NCBI RefSeq assembly: GCF_009711415.1
Contig: NZ_SMLZ01000104.1
Coordinates: 1-64,000, forward strand
DNA length: 64,000 nt
Direction of reading: 5' to 3'
DNA from: Roseibium denhamense
GTDB taxonomy: Bacteria > Pseudomonadota > Alphaproteobacteria > Rhizobiales > Stappiaceae
Shown: positions 8,503 to 17,019 of the stretch, piece by piece
Layout: each line of letters starts with the position of its first letter
Numbering within the stretch: position 1 is the stretch's first letter
Made by a program: the position numbers and the translations under genes
Notes under the pieces: generated by a model
What the model saw: the letters and a program-made list of their open reading frames with translations, nothing else
Databases searched by the model: none
What the model was told of the DNA's origin: nothing

Positions 8503-9348
8503 ATGCGTTTTGAAGGCACCAAAGACTATATTGCAACGGAAGACCTGCGGGTTGCGGTCAATGCAGCCGTGGCCCTGGAGCGTCCGCTTCTGGTCAAGGG
8601 TGAACCGGGAACGGGCAAAACGGTTCTTGCCGAGGAAATTGCCTCTGCGCTCAATGCCCCGCTCATAGAATGGCATGTCAAATCCACAACCAAGGCCCAA
8701 CAGGGACTTTATGAGTATGATGCGGTATCCCGTCTTCGGGACAGTCAGCTCGGCGACGAGCGGGTCCATGACATCAAGAACTACATCCGCAGGGGCAAAC
8801 TCTGGGAAGCATTTGTCGCCCCGGAACGCCCTGTTCTCTTGATCGATGAAATTGACAAGGCCGATATCGAATTTCCAAACGACCTGCTCCTGGAACTCGA
8901 TCGCATGGAGTTTCATGTCTATGAGACCGGGGAGACTGTCCGGGCTCATCAAAGGCCAGTTGTCATCATCACGTCCAACAACGAAAAAGATCTTCCGGAC
9001 GCGTTCCTGCGTCGGTGTTTCTTCCATTTCATCAAGTTTCCCGACCCGGAAACGATGGCTGAGATTGTCGAGGTCCATTTCCCCGGCATCAAGAACCGCC
9101 TCCTGTCGGAAGCACTGCGGCTGTTCTATGATGTGCGGGACGTGCCGGGGCTGAAAAAGAAGCCGTCGACATCCGAACTGATCGATTGGATCAAACTTTT
9201 GCTGAACGAAGACATTGACCCGGAAACCCTTCGTCAACAAGACAGCAGCAAACTGATCCCGCCGTTGCATGGAGCCCTGTTGAAGAACGAACAGGATGTG
9301 CACCTTTTCGAGCGCCTGGCGTTCATGGCGCGCCGCGAACGCTCTTGA
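8503..9348 (+). CDS. MoxR-family AAA+ ATPase
   Basis: Cytosolic AAA+ chaperone-like ATPase of 281 residues, usual for MoxR. Walker A is GEPGTGKT (33-40), Walker B is VLLIDEIDKAD (111-121), sensor-1 is around VVIITSNNEKDL, followed by the arginine stretch AFLRRCFF. MoxR proteins usually work with a VWA-domain partner, for example CoxD/CoxE in CO dehydrogenase maturation. Here the only VWA/CoxE-type gene is 7.7 kb downstream at 17020. The start follows GGGAAGGCAAAA. It diverges from flgE. The client is unknown; an orphan CoxL-like enzyme is encoded at 57.4 kb, but a link is speculation. Confidence 0.92.
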   Translation: MRFEGTKDYIATEDLRVAVNAAVALERPLLVKGEPGTGKTVLAEEIASALNAPLIEWHVKSTTKAQQGLYEYDAVSRLRDSQLGDERVHDIKNYIRRGKLWEAFVAPERPVLLIDEIDKADIEFPNDLLLELDRMEFHVYETGETVRAHQRPVVIITSNNEKDLPDAFLRRCFFHFIKFPDPETMAEIVEVHFPGIKNRLLSEALRLFYDVRDVPGLKKKPSTSELIDWIKLLLNEDIDPETLRQQDSSKLIPPLHGALLKNEQDVHLFERLAFMARRERS

Positions 9349-9374
9349 AACCCCTCACCGGGAGACACCAAGGG

Positions 9375-9917
9375 ATGAGCTTGAGTAAATCATCTGCCAG
9401 TTTCCTTTTCTGGTGCCTTCTGGTCATTGCCCTTCCCTTGTCCCCGGCATCCGCGCAGCTGGCGCCAGAACAGGATGCGGGGTGGCAAAGCGATATTGAA
9501 GGCCTGCGTCATTTCAGCGGCCTACGCTGCCCAGACGTGATCGGAGCCTTCTTCAGGATCAAGGTTCTGGAAGGTGACAACGTCGCGCTGGCAGGATGCA
9601 TCTATACCGGCCGGGATGGCATGACGGCGGTTCTGAGAAAGCACCTGCAGGGCACGGGCCGCCAGGAGGCCTTGCGGTATTCACGGAACTACAAGTCAGC
9701 CGGATTTGACCCGATCAGCCTGACGGGCGCAGCTGCATCCGGGATCTCATTCAAGACCCGTGCATGGACGCCAACGACCCTCATCGAGACCCTTTGGTAT
9801 TTTGATGGCGCGAAGGCGGATTTCACACTTTGGCTGACATATACCCTGCCGACCCAGGAGATTGATGTCGGCCCTGCCGTATCCTCCTTCACCAGCGCCC
9901 TCGCCCGCCAGAACTAG
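9375..9917 (+). CDS. secreted protein of unknown function
   Basis: 180 residues from the ATG at 9375, chosen because it starts a clean signal peptide (SASFLFWCLLVIALPLSP, cleavage near ASA-Q) and follows GGGAGACACCAAGGG. The frame is open 30 bp further upstream to a TTG that overlaps the moxR stop, a less likely start. The mature part has a Cys pair (LRCPDVIG and LAGCIYTG) that could form a disulfide. I recognise no domain. It lies 26 bp after moxR and 26 bp before the SixA-like gene, in what looks like one transcription unit. Periplasmic location is inferred from the signal peptide. Confidence 0.75.
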   Translation: MSLSKSSASFLFWCLLVIALPLSPASAQLAPEQDAGWQSDIEGLRHFSGLRCPDVIGAFFRIKVLEGDNVALAGCIYTGRDGMTAVLRKHLQGTGRQEALRYSRNYKSAGFDPISLTGAAASGISFKTRAWTPTTLIETLWYFDGAKADFTLWLTYTLPTQEIDVGPAVSSFTSALARQN

Positions 9918-9943
9918 GCCGGCCATTACGGGAACAAAACACA

Positions 9944-10456
9944 ATGCGGCTCATGCTGTTGCGCCATGCAAAGTCCGATTGGGGAGATCCGTCCCTTGAC
10001 GATATCGACCGTCCCTTGAACCCCCGCGGCAAAGCGGCCGCAGCATCCATGGGCCGCTACATCAAGGAAAAGCGTCTGTTTCCAGATGTCATCCTGTGCT
10101 CAACCAGCCAGCGGACGCGCGAAACACTGTCCCGCTTACTGCCGCATTTACCGCAGAAAACAACAATCCAGCTGCTGCCGGATCTCTACACATCAAGCGA
10201 AGGCGACTATCTGAGCCTTATCAAGAGCCATGGCGGAAGCGCTGCGGCGCTGATGGTGATCGGCCACAATCCCGCAACAGAGCAAACCGCGCTCGACCTC
10301 TCTGCGACCGGCGCGGATGATGCCATGGCGGACATGCGCGAGAAGTATCCAACTGCCGCTCTTGCGATTGTCGACTTCAAAGGATCGGATTGGGCGGAAC
10401 TTCAGGCGGACACGGGCCACCTGGAGAGGTTCGTCAAGTCGCGTGACCTTGCATAA
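9944..10456 (+). CDS. sixA: SixA-like histidine phosphatase
   Basis: A small branch-1 histidine phosphatase (170 aa). The catalytic motif is LRHAKSDW (R7, H8). The second arginine is in TSQRTRE (R57) and the second histidine in VIGHNPATEQ (H108). E. coli SixA removes phosphate from histidine-phosphotransfer domains; the relatives here probably act on phosphoproteins, but the substrate is unknown. Family members in alphaproteobacteria have the same compact length. It sits between the secreted protein and ycjX on the same strand. Confidence 0.88.
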   Translation: MRLMLLRHAKSDWGDPSLDDIDRPLNPRGKAAAASMGRYIKEKRLFPDVILCSTSQRTRETLSRLLPHLPQKTTIQLLPDLYTSSEGDYLSLIKSHGGSAAALMVIGHNPATEQTALDLSATGADDAMADMREKYPTAALAIVDFKGSDWAELQADTGHLERFVKSRDLA

Positions 10457-10551
10457 CCGCGCTTGCACGCAAGACAATTGAAGAGTGCCCCACCGCTTCC
10501 GATTTGCACTTCCGCTTCCGCGGTCCTACATCGGAGCGTCTGGAGGCGCAT

Positions 10552-12045
10552 GTGACGACTTTGACATCCCTGACTGATGAAGCCCGATTGGTCATATCAA
10601 ATCTGGCCGATACCGCAAGCGATCTGGCCGTACCGAGCGTGCGTCTTGGGATCACGGGCCTGGCGCGGGCCGGCAAGACCGTGTTCTTGTCGGCACTGGT
10701 GCACAATCTGATCCATGGCGGGCGTTTGCCGGTCTTCAGCGCAGCAGCAGGACACCGCATGACCGGCGCGCGTTTGCAGCCGCAGCCCGATGATGCCGTT
10801 CCGCGCTTTGATTACGAGGCCCATGTTTGCGCCCTGGTAAAGGATCGGATCTGGCCGGAGTCGACGCGGCAGGTTTCGGAACTCCGCCTGACAATAGCTT
10901 ATGAAAGTGCCTCCTACTTTTACCGGAAGCTCGGCCCCGGGAAACTGCATGTGGACCTGATCGACTATCCGGGCGAGTGGCTTCTGGACCTGCCATTGCT
11001 TGGCAAGGACTACGCGACCTTTTGCGCGGATGCTCTGTCGAGAGCAAGGGCGCCAGGCAGAGCGGACATCGCATCTGATTTTCTCGCGCAAATGGCGGAG
11101 GTTCGACCGGATGCGGAAGAAGATGAAGCAACGGCGCAATCCCTGAGCCGGACCTTCAAGACCTATCTGGCGGCCTGCCGGGCAGATGCGCATGCACTGT
11201 CCATGTTGCCGCCCGGACGCTTCTTGATGCCCGGCGATCTCGATGGCTCGCCAGCCCTCACCTTCGCGCCGCTGGATATAGCCCACGACGCTCCCCCGGC
11301 CCGTGCCGGGACACTGCGCGCGATGATGGAACGGCGTTATGAAGCCTACAAGACCCACATTGTGCGGCCGTTCTTCCGGGATCATTTTGCCCGCCTGGAC
11401 CGCCAGGTTGTCTTGGTGGATGTCCTTCATGCCCTGAATGCCGGGCCCGATGCTCTAAAGGATCTGGAAGTTGCCTTGAGCGAAGTGCTTGGCGCATTCC
11501 GGCCAGGAAAACGCAGCTGGCTGGCGTCTGTTTTATCGCGCCGGATCGACCGGATTTTGTTTGCAGCCACCAAGGCGGACCATGTGCACCGGTCGGATCA
11601 TGACCGGCTTGAAGCCATCTTGAAACGGCTTGTAGCCCGCGCCGCGGACCGCGCACGTTTCAAGGGCGCCGAAGTCGACGTTCTTGCGCTGGCCGCTGTG
11701 CGGGCAACGCGCGAGGCAACCGTCAAACACGGAGGAACGGAACTGCCGGCCATTCTTGGAACACCGCTTCCAGGAGAACGCGTGAACGGGGAAAGTTATG
11801 ACGGTGAAACGGAAATCGCCATGTTTCCTGGTGACTTGCCCGAAGATACTGATCCGCTTTTTGCAAAAGCTGACCCAAGAAATGAGGCAGCTCATGCCCG
11901 TTATGAAGACGCACAAAACAGTCTTCAATTTTTAAGGTTCCGCCCACCGCAATTGGACACGACCGCTGAGGGGCTGGAACTCTCGCTTCCCCATATCCGG
12001 CTGGATCGGGCAATGGAGTTCTTGATCGGAGACCGGCTGGCATGA
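10552..12045 (+). CDS. ycjX: YcjX-family P-loop NTPase
   Basis: A stress-linked GTPase-like protein. P-loop GLARAGKT is at residues 36-43, with the aspartate motif LIDYPGEWLLDL and a TKAD-type guanine motif (FAATKADHVH) later. The GTG at 10552 is preferred because TGGAGG lies 6 bp upstream; the frame is open to a TTG at 10504 without family similarity. The resulting 497 residues are a typical length. It overlaps the next gene (ycjF) by 4 bp (ATGA), so the two are translationally coupled. In enterobacteria ycjXF are members of the phage-shock regulon; no PspF or PspA gene is seen here, so that link is only by homology. Confidence 0.9.
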   Translation: MTTLTSLTDEARLVISNLADTASDLAVPSVRLGITGLARAGKTVFLSALVHNLIHGGRLPVFSAAAGHRMTGARLQPQPDDAVPRFDYEAHVCALVKDRIWPESTRQVSELRLTIAYESASYFYRKLGPGKLHVDLIDYPGEWLLDLPLLGKDYATFCADALSRARAPGRADIASDFLAQMAEVRPDAEEDEATAQSLSRTFKTYLAACRADAHALSMLPPGRFLMPGDLDGSPALTFAPLDIAHDAPPARAGTLRAMMERRYEAYKTHIVRPFFRDHFARLDRQVVLVDVLHALNAGPDALKDLEVALSEVLGAFRPGKRSWLASVLSRRIDRILFAATKADHVHRSDHDRLEAILKRLVARAADRARFKGAEVDVLALAAVRATREATVKHGGTELPAILGTPLPGERVNGESYDGETEIAMFPGDLPEDTDPLFAKADPRNEAAHARYEDAQNSLQFLRFRPPQLDTTAEGLELSLPHIRLDRAMEFLIGDRLA

Positions 12046-13082
12046 GTGAACAATTCCCACCGAGAAAGCCGGCAGCCTTCCGTTTGGACCAGACCAAGGT
12101 CCGCATGACGGATGATCTGGACGAAGAACCATCGGCCAACGAAACCCTTGTCCATCAGGACCCGGCCCTGGACGACGAGCCCCGCTTGCCGCGTGAAGCC
12201 AGTATGCCGCCAAAGCGTACAAGCTTTGGCAAATGGTTTCTCATTGGCTTGTCCGGCCTTGCCTCACTAGCTCTTGGCCTCGCGGTTGACAGCCTGATCC
12301 GCGACCTGTTCGCGCGGACCGACTGGCTTGGCTGGCTTGGTGTTGTCCTGGCGGCTGTCGCCGCAGCCGGTCTGGTCGGCCTGGCCGTTCGCGAACTTGG
12401 CGGCCTGATGCGGCTTGGCCGGATCGATGACCTGCGCACCCGTCTCGCGGAAGCGGCTGATACAGACGATGCAACGGCGGCAACATCTGCCCTCAACGAT
12501 CTCTTGAAGCTCTACAAGGACCATCCGCAAACGGCACAGGGCCGCAAGCTCCTGCGCGGGCATATGCGCGAAGTGATTGACGGGCGGGATCTGGTCCGGC
12601 TTGCGGAGCGGGACCTGCTGGCACCGCTTGACCGTGAGGCCCGGCAGATCGTTCTCAACAGCGCCAAACGTGTTTCCCTCGTGACAGCGGTCAGTCCGCG
12701 CGCGCTGGTGGACCTTGCCATGGTGCTGTTCGAGAACCTACGCATAATCCGGCGGCTATCGGTGTTGTATGGCGGCCGTCCAGGCAGCCTTGGCTTCCTG
12801 CGTCTTGCCAAACACGTACTAGCCCATCTGGCCGTTACAGGCGGACTGGCAGCTGGCGACAGTTTTGCGTCTGATGTCCTTGGACACGGTCTGGCCGCCC
12901 GCCTGTCCGCACGCCTCGGTGAAGGCGTGATCAACGGACTTCTGACGGCCAGGATCGGCATAGCGGCCATCGCGGTCTGCCGCCCTGCACCCTTTATCGA
13001 GACAAACGGACCACGGGTGAAGGATTTCATGGGGGAGTTGATGTCATCCACCCCGGCAGATGATAAGCCTGCAAATAAATAA
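12042..13082 (+). CDS. ycjF: YcjF-family inner-membrane protein (TIGR01620/DUF697)
   Basis: 346 residues with a polar N-terminal region of about 65 residues, two adjacent hydrophobic segments (WFLIGLSGLASLALGLAV, about 67-88; WLGVVLAAVAAAGLVGLAV, about 97-116), then a helical region and a C-terminal DUF697 part rich in Gly/Ala with short hydrophobic stretches. This is the standard architecture of the YcjF partner of YcjX. The ATG overlaps the ycjX stop. It probably anchors YcjX to the membrane, which is inferred from the conserved pairing. No clear terminator follows. Confidence 0.9.
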   Translation: MSEQFPPRKPAAFRLDQTKVRMTDDLDEEPSANETLVHQDPALDDEPRLPREASMPPKRTSFGKWFLIGLSGLASLALGLAVDSLIRDLFARTDWLGWLGVVLAAVAAAGLVGLAVRELGGLMRLGRIDDLRTRLAEAADTDDATAATSALNDLLKLYKDHPQTAQGRKLLRGHMREVIDGRDLVRLAERDLLAPLDREARQIVLNSAKRVSLVTAVSPRALVDLAMVLFENLRIIRRLSVLYGGRPGSLGFLRLAKHVLAHLAVTGGLAAGDSFASDVLGHGLAARLSARLGEGVINGLLTARIGIAAIAVCRPAPFIETNGPRVKDFMGELMSSTPADDKPANK

Positions 13083-13225
13083 ACGGCCGGTTTTCAGCGC
13101 TTTATATCTGAGGTTTATATTCAGAAGCATTTTTTGATTTGCCATTACGAGACGGCTTTCTTAAGCGTGTTTAACTTTTCCGTTGCGAAAATCAGTAGTT
13201 CCGTCCGCTCAAGAAGGCTAAAAAA

Positions 13226-15622
13226 GTGCCCGAACGCCAGTCTCGAAAAAATTTGCCGTTTCTCTTGTCAGTACAAATGCGTCCGGCACACAGGTCCACG
13301 CATCTCCTTTCGGCACTAACTGCGGCGGCGATTGTTACACATGCCTCGGCCGCCTCTGCGGATACGGCGATCACGACCTTCGGCACGGACCTGACCACTG
13401 CGGGCGAAACCGGTACCGTCGCCGCAGGCGAAACACTGTCGGGGGTCGATGACGACGGCGTTTTCATGGGCGCGGACAACCAGACCGTCATCAACAACGG
13501 AACCATCAACCTGCAGACAACCGGTGTCACCAGCTACGGCGGGGTCGGTACTTTGTCCGATAACAGTACCGTCGAAAACAACGGAACCATCACCACCAGT
13601 GGCGAAGAGGCCTTCGGTATTGTCGGCGGCGGCGACAATTTCATCGTCACCAATTCCGGCACGATCTCGACGACCGGGGAAGAGGGTTTCGGTATTTTCG
13701 CACTGGGTGACGGCAACACGCTCATTAATACGGGCTCGATCATCACCACCGGAGAGGAAAGCCGGGCATTTTTCAGCTTCGGTGATGCCGACCAAATCAG
13801 CAACACCGGGACAATTTCGACCAGCGGTGAGGATGCACAGGGCATATTCAGCACAGGCGACAATGCGATCATCGAGAACTCGGGCAGCATCACCACACAG
13901 GGCGAGGACAGCTTTGGGATATTTTCTGCCGGAGACAGCAGCACGATAACGAACACAAACAGCATCACGACCAATGGTATCGATGCGATTGCCATTTTTT
14001 CGGTCGGCGACGCCAGTAACGTCACCAATTCGGGAACGCTGACGACGAGTGGCGACGGATCTCACGGTATTTCAGTTGAAGGCTCCGGCAGCACGGTGAC
14101 TCAGAGCGGCACGATCACAACGAGTGGCCCAAACGCGCATGGTATTGAGTCGGATCAGGACGGGATCACCATCGTCAATTCCGGAAAGATTAACGTGACA
14201 GGCGACAACTCCGATGGGATTGACGTGGATGGTATCGGAACGGTCGTGATCAATTCCGGAACGATCACGTCCCTGGATGCTGATGGAAACGGTATCGACG
14301 TGAACGGCGCGAATGCGCTGGTCACCAATTCGGGAACGATTTCCGTCAGCGGACCGGACGGTGTGGGCATCGACATCACCGGCAATGATGCGGTTATTGT
14401 TAATTCGGGAACCGTCCTGAGCACCAGCGGCCCGTCAATCAACCTGAATGGCTCCAACATGAGCGTCACTTTGACTGAAGGGAGTGTTTTGCAGGGGTTG
14501 ATCAACTTCACGGACCCCAGCACGGCAAGTTTCAGTTACGATACGGGCCGGACCGGTATTTTTTCCTTTGGCAGTTTGCCCGGCACCGTTAGCACCAACG
14601 GTCTTTCGTCCTGGACGTCCGGCAACACACTGACAATTGTCGACCCGGATGATTTCAAACAACAGTCACTCGCTCCAATTGTCACGGAAACGACCAGAAC
14701 CTCCGCAGACCTGATTGATCAACGGCTCGATACCGCGCACACGGCAGGCTTCGATGCAACGGCGACGTACAGCGGAACCCTGGACACAATCTCACCGGTT
14801 ACGGGGCTTACCTTCTGGGGCGACAGTTACGGCGGTGTCGTCTCCAGGTCTGGAGAAGATGGGTTCGACCATGTCTATGGCGGCATTATCGGCGGTGTGG
14901 AAACCGTGTTGCCAACCACATGGACCGCAGGGCTTGTCGCCGGTTCTTGGCTCGGCTCGACCGAGACCGATGATGATGTGACATCTGCGACCCAGTACAG
15001 TTTTTACGGGGGTGGATATGTTGGCAAGAGCTGGCAGGACATGTTCGCCAATTTGTCGGTAACGGGCGGGTACGTCGCCAGTGATGAAGACATCACGATC
15101 TTGAACAATTCGGTCTCAGGTGGTCTTCAAACCCTCTCAATGACGACAGATCATCTTTTTGTGGCCCCCTCTGCCCGCCTTGGCAGCACCATCGCCACTG
15201 TTGGCGGCATCCTGACACCGTCCTTACGGGCACGATACGTGGGCTTGTGGCAGCTTGGAACGGCCGAAGAGAGTGTCACACGATATGAGAGCGACGGCCG
15301 CTCCCTCCATGTTCTTGAGCTGGGAGGTCAGGCCAAATTTGCCTTTGCTCCGGTAGAGCATGAGTCTGGCGCGCTTACCGTCTCTCTTCTGGCCGGCGCT
15401 GATGGCGTCTTCACCTTGTCCGATACAGCCGATGCCAGCGTCAATGGAACCAACATCAACCTGTCCCTGGACGAAGACACACTGGTCCGCGGATTTGCCG
15501 GTGCGGAGGCCGCCTGGGATCTGAATAACGGGGCACGCTTTGTTGCCGGCGTACAAGGCGGTTATGACAGCGCGGAGACCTTCTCCGGGACCGTCAGGCT
15601 TGGGTTTAAAACCCGCTTTTGA
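13226..15622 (+). CDS. autotransporter (type Va) with 25-residue repeats
   Basis: 798 residues. The GTG at 13226 is preferred over the ATG at 13277 because AAGAAGG lies just upstream and autotransporters often have long signal peptides. The signal region ends near ASAASA. The passenger (about 45-480) contains eleven exact 25-residue repeats starting at residue 118 (pattern NSGTITTSG...GIFS.GD...), which should stack as beta-helix rungs on the cell surface. The C-terminal 270 residues (from about TGLTFWGDSYGGVV) form the outer-membrane beta-barrel, ending in the usual aromatic residue (FKTRF). Likely an adhesin or surface-display protein; no protease or lipase motif was seen. It stands alone between ycjF and the dioxygenase-like gene. 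Confidence 0.92.
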   Translation: MPERQSRKNLPFLLSVQMRPAHRSTHLLSALTAAAIVTHASAASADTAITTFGTDLTTAGETGTVAAGETLSGVDDDGVFMGADNQTVINNGTINLQTTGVTSYGGVGTLSDNSTVENNGTITTSGEEAFGIVGGGDNFIVTNSGTISTTGEEGFGIFALGDGNTLINTGSIITTGEESRAFFSFGDADQISNTGTISTSGEDAQGIFSTGDNAIIENSGSITTQGEDSFGIFSAGDSSTITNTNSITTNGIDAIAIFSVGDASNVTNSGTLTTSGDGSHGISVEGSGSTVTQSGTITTSGPNAHGIESDQDGITIVNSGKINVTGDNSDGIDVDGIGTVVINSGTITSLDADGNGIDVNGANALVTNSGTISVSGPDGVGIDITGNDAVIVNSGTVLSTSGPSINLNGSNMSVTLTEGSVLQGLINFTDPSTASFSYDTGRTGIFSFGSLPGTVSTNGLSSWTSGNTLTIVDPDDFKQQSLAPIVTETTRTSADLIDQRLDTAHTAGFDATATYSGTLDTISPVTGLTFWGDSYGGVVSRSGEDGFDHVYGGIIGGVETVLPTTWTAGLVAGSWLGSTETDDDVTSATQYSFYGGGYVGKSWQDMFANLSVTGGYVASDEDITILNNSVSGGLQTLSMTTDHLFVAPSARLGSTIATVGGILTPSLRARYVGLWQLGTAEESVTRYESDGRSLHVLELGGQAKFAFAPVEHESGALTVSLLAGADGVFTLSDTADASVNGTNINLSLDEDTLVRGFAGAEAAWDLNNGARFVAGVQGGYDSAETFSGTVRLGFKTRF
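13577..14401 (+). repeat. 11 tandem 75-bp coding repeats in autotransporter passenger
   Basis: Eleven units of exactly 25 codons without any insertion or deletion. Consensus start is N-S/T-G-T/S-I-T-T-S-G-E, with G-I-F near position 14. DNA identity between units is only moderate, so the array is old rather than a recent slippage product. A 28-codon degenerate unit precedes it at 13493, and a partial unit (NSGTV) follows. Confidence 0.9.
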
Positions 15623-15827
15623 ACGAAAAGCGACCTTTGACATCCACGGCAGCTCCCTTTCCCGATCAATGGTTCGCCGCGGTTCCAGGAATGCTGAAGG
15701 ACGCGCATTTCGCTCACGAAACCGTGAAATCCTAAACCTCCAATCCGGTTCGCCGTGCCTCGGAATTGCCGTTTGCGGTTCTATATTGACGGGTGGACGC
15801 AATCGGAACTGTTTAGGAGCTTGATTG

Positions 15828-16319
15828 ATGACATCACGCTTGCTTTCCAGGCGCACTATTCTATCCGCCGGGGCCGCATCCCTGATGATACCCGTGACCG
15901 CTGGATTAACCGTTCCAGCCCAAGCCAAGGGGCTGGCGCCAACGCCAACCATGCGCGGCGGGGCCAACAATTACCGCCCAGGCGCGCCAATAGTCGACCG
16001 GATCGGCGGCGGCGGCTTCTGGATGACCGGCACCGTCCGGCGCGCGGGAGACGGTGCCCCACTGGCAGGGCAACGGATCCAGATCTGGGCTCACACGACG
16101 GAGGGCCATGAGCGTGATCCAGAAAGCCACGGCGCAACCCTGACCGATGCAAATGGCGAGTTCAGGCTGGAAATGCCGCAAATTGTGCCTGCTTTTGGCC
16201 AGCCGCACGGGCATCTTGCTTATGACAGCGGTGATTTCGAGACCGTGTTTCTGCGCCCGATCATGAAGAGCGCCAAGGACAAAACCCTCGCTGCCCATTT
16301 CGTGCTGCAGCCGGCTTGA
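15828..16319 (+). CDS. Tat-exported intradiol-dioxygenase-like protein
   Basis: 163 residues from the ATG at 15828, with AGGAG 5 bp upstream. The N-terminus is a twin-arginine signal (SRRTILSAGAASLMIPV, cleavage near AQA). The rest resembles the core of intradiol ring-cleavage dioxygenases: GTVRRAGDGAPLAGQRIQIW, TLTDANGEFRLEMP and an H-x-H motif (PHGHLAYD). The classical two-Tyr/two-His iron ligands are not all visible and the protein is shorter than the 200-280 residues of true dioxygenases, so catechol cleavage cannot be assumed. Its TGA overlaps the TTG start of the next gene, a bis-heme membrane protein, suggesting a coupled periplasmic redox pair. Confidence 0.72.
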   Translation: MTSRLLSRRTILSAGAASLMIPVTAGLTVPAQAKGLAPTPTMRGGANNYRPGAPIVDRIGGGGFWMTGTVRRAGDGAPLAGQRIQIWAHTTEGHERDPESHGATLTDANGEFRLEMPQIVPAFGQPHGHLAYDSGDFETVFLRPIMKSAKDKTLAAHFVLQPA

Positions 16320-16960
16320 CCGGGATAGAGCACGGCAAAAGACCTGCAATCAGGGCGTTCCTTATCTGGACCGCCCTTTTGCTTGTGATCACGGTCCCGC
16401 TTGCCGCAGCAGCCTTCAGTCCGCTGCTTGCCTGGCGGCAGCCGGTTTACATCGTGGCCGGGTTCGCCGGCATCGTCGCGTTTGCCCTGCTTCTGGTCCA
16501 GCCCCTTCTGATCGGCGGATATCTGCCCGGAGCAACGCACGTTAGGGCAAGACGCATTCACTGGGCCGTAGGCATTTTGCTTGTGCTCGCCGTTCTCGCC
16601 CATGTAGGCGGTCTTTGGATCACCAGCCCGCCTGACGTTATCGACGCGCTGCTGCTTCGCTCCCCAACCCCGTTTTCGGTCTGGGGCGTTCTGGCCATGT
16701 GGGCTGTTTTTGTCACTGCGCTGCTTGGCATCTTCCGGAAGAAACTCAAAATCCGCCCGCGGTCCTGGCGCCTTGCCCATATTGCACTGGCGCTTTTAAT
16801 CGTCTTGGGGACGGTGATCCATGCGCTTTTGATCGAGGGCACCATGGAGACCATGAGCAAAGCCGTTTTATGCTTGCTCGCCATTGCCGCGACACTCAAG
16901 ATCGCGGTCGACTTCCGCATCTGGCCGCTGCGCCAAGCCGGAAAACCAAAGAGGTCATAG
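16316..16960 (+). CDS. ferric-reductase-like bis-heme membrane protein
   Basis: 214 residues with six hydrophobic segments. Two helices each carry histidines 14 positions apart (HWAVGILLVLAVLAH and HIALALLIVLGTVIH), the H-x13-H pattern that binds two stacked hemes in the ferric reductase/YedZ-like superfamily. No FAD or NAD domain is attached. The start is a TTG that overlaps the stop of the preceding Tat-exported protein (TTGA); no better start is seen upstream. Probably passes electrons across the inner membrane to or from that partner, as YedZ does for YedY. This is an inference from gene coupling and topology. Confidence 0.75.
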   Translation: MTGIEHGKRPAIRAFLIWTALLLVITVPLAAAAFSPLLAWRQPVYIVAGFAGIVAFALLLVQPLLIGGYLPGATHVRARRIHWAVGILLVLAVLAHVGGLWITSPPDVIDALLLRSPTPFSVWGVLAMWAVFVTALLGIFRKKLKIRPRSWRLAHIALALLIVLGTVIHALLIEGTMETMSKAVLCLLAIAATLKIAVDFRIWPLRQAGKPKRS

Positions 16961-17019
16961 GCACTCTTTTTCAAGTCGTCTGTCTCGACACCGGGGCCAC
17001 CGGCAACTAATCTCCGGGA

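Noticed and set aside
8365..9303. A 312-codon frame antisense to the moxR gene
   Set aside because: The MoxR motifs on the plus strand are complete; the antisense product resembles nothing.
13577..14401. Tandem repeats considered as a CRISPR array
   Set aside because: The period is 75 bp in frame with an autotransporter gene, units are diverged and there are no spacers or cas genes.
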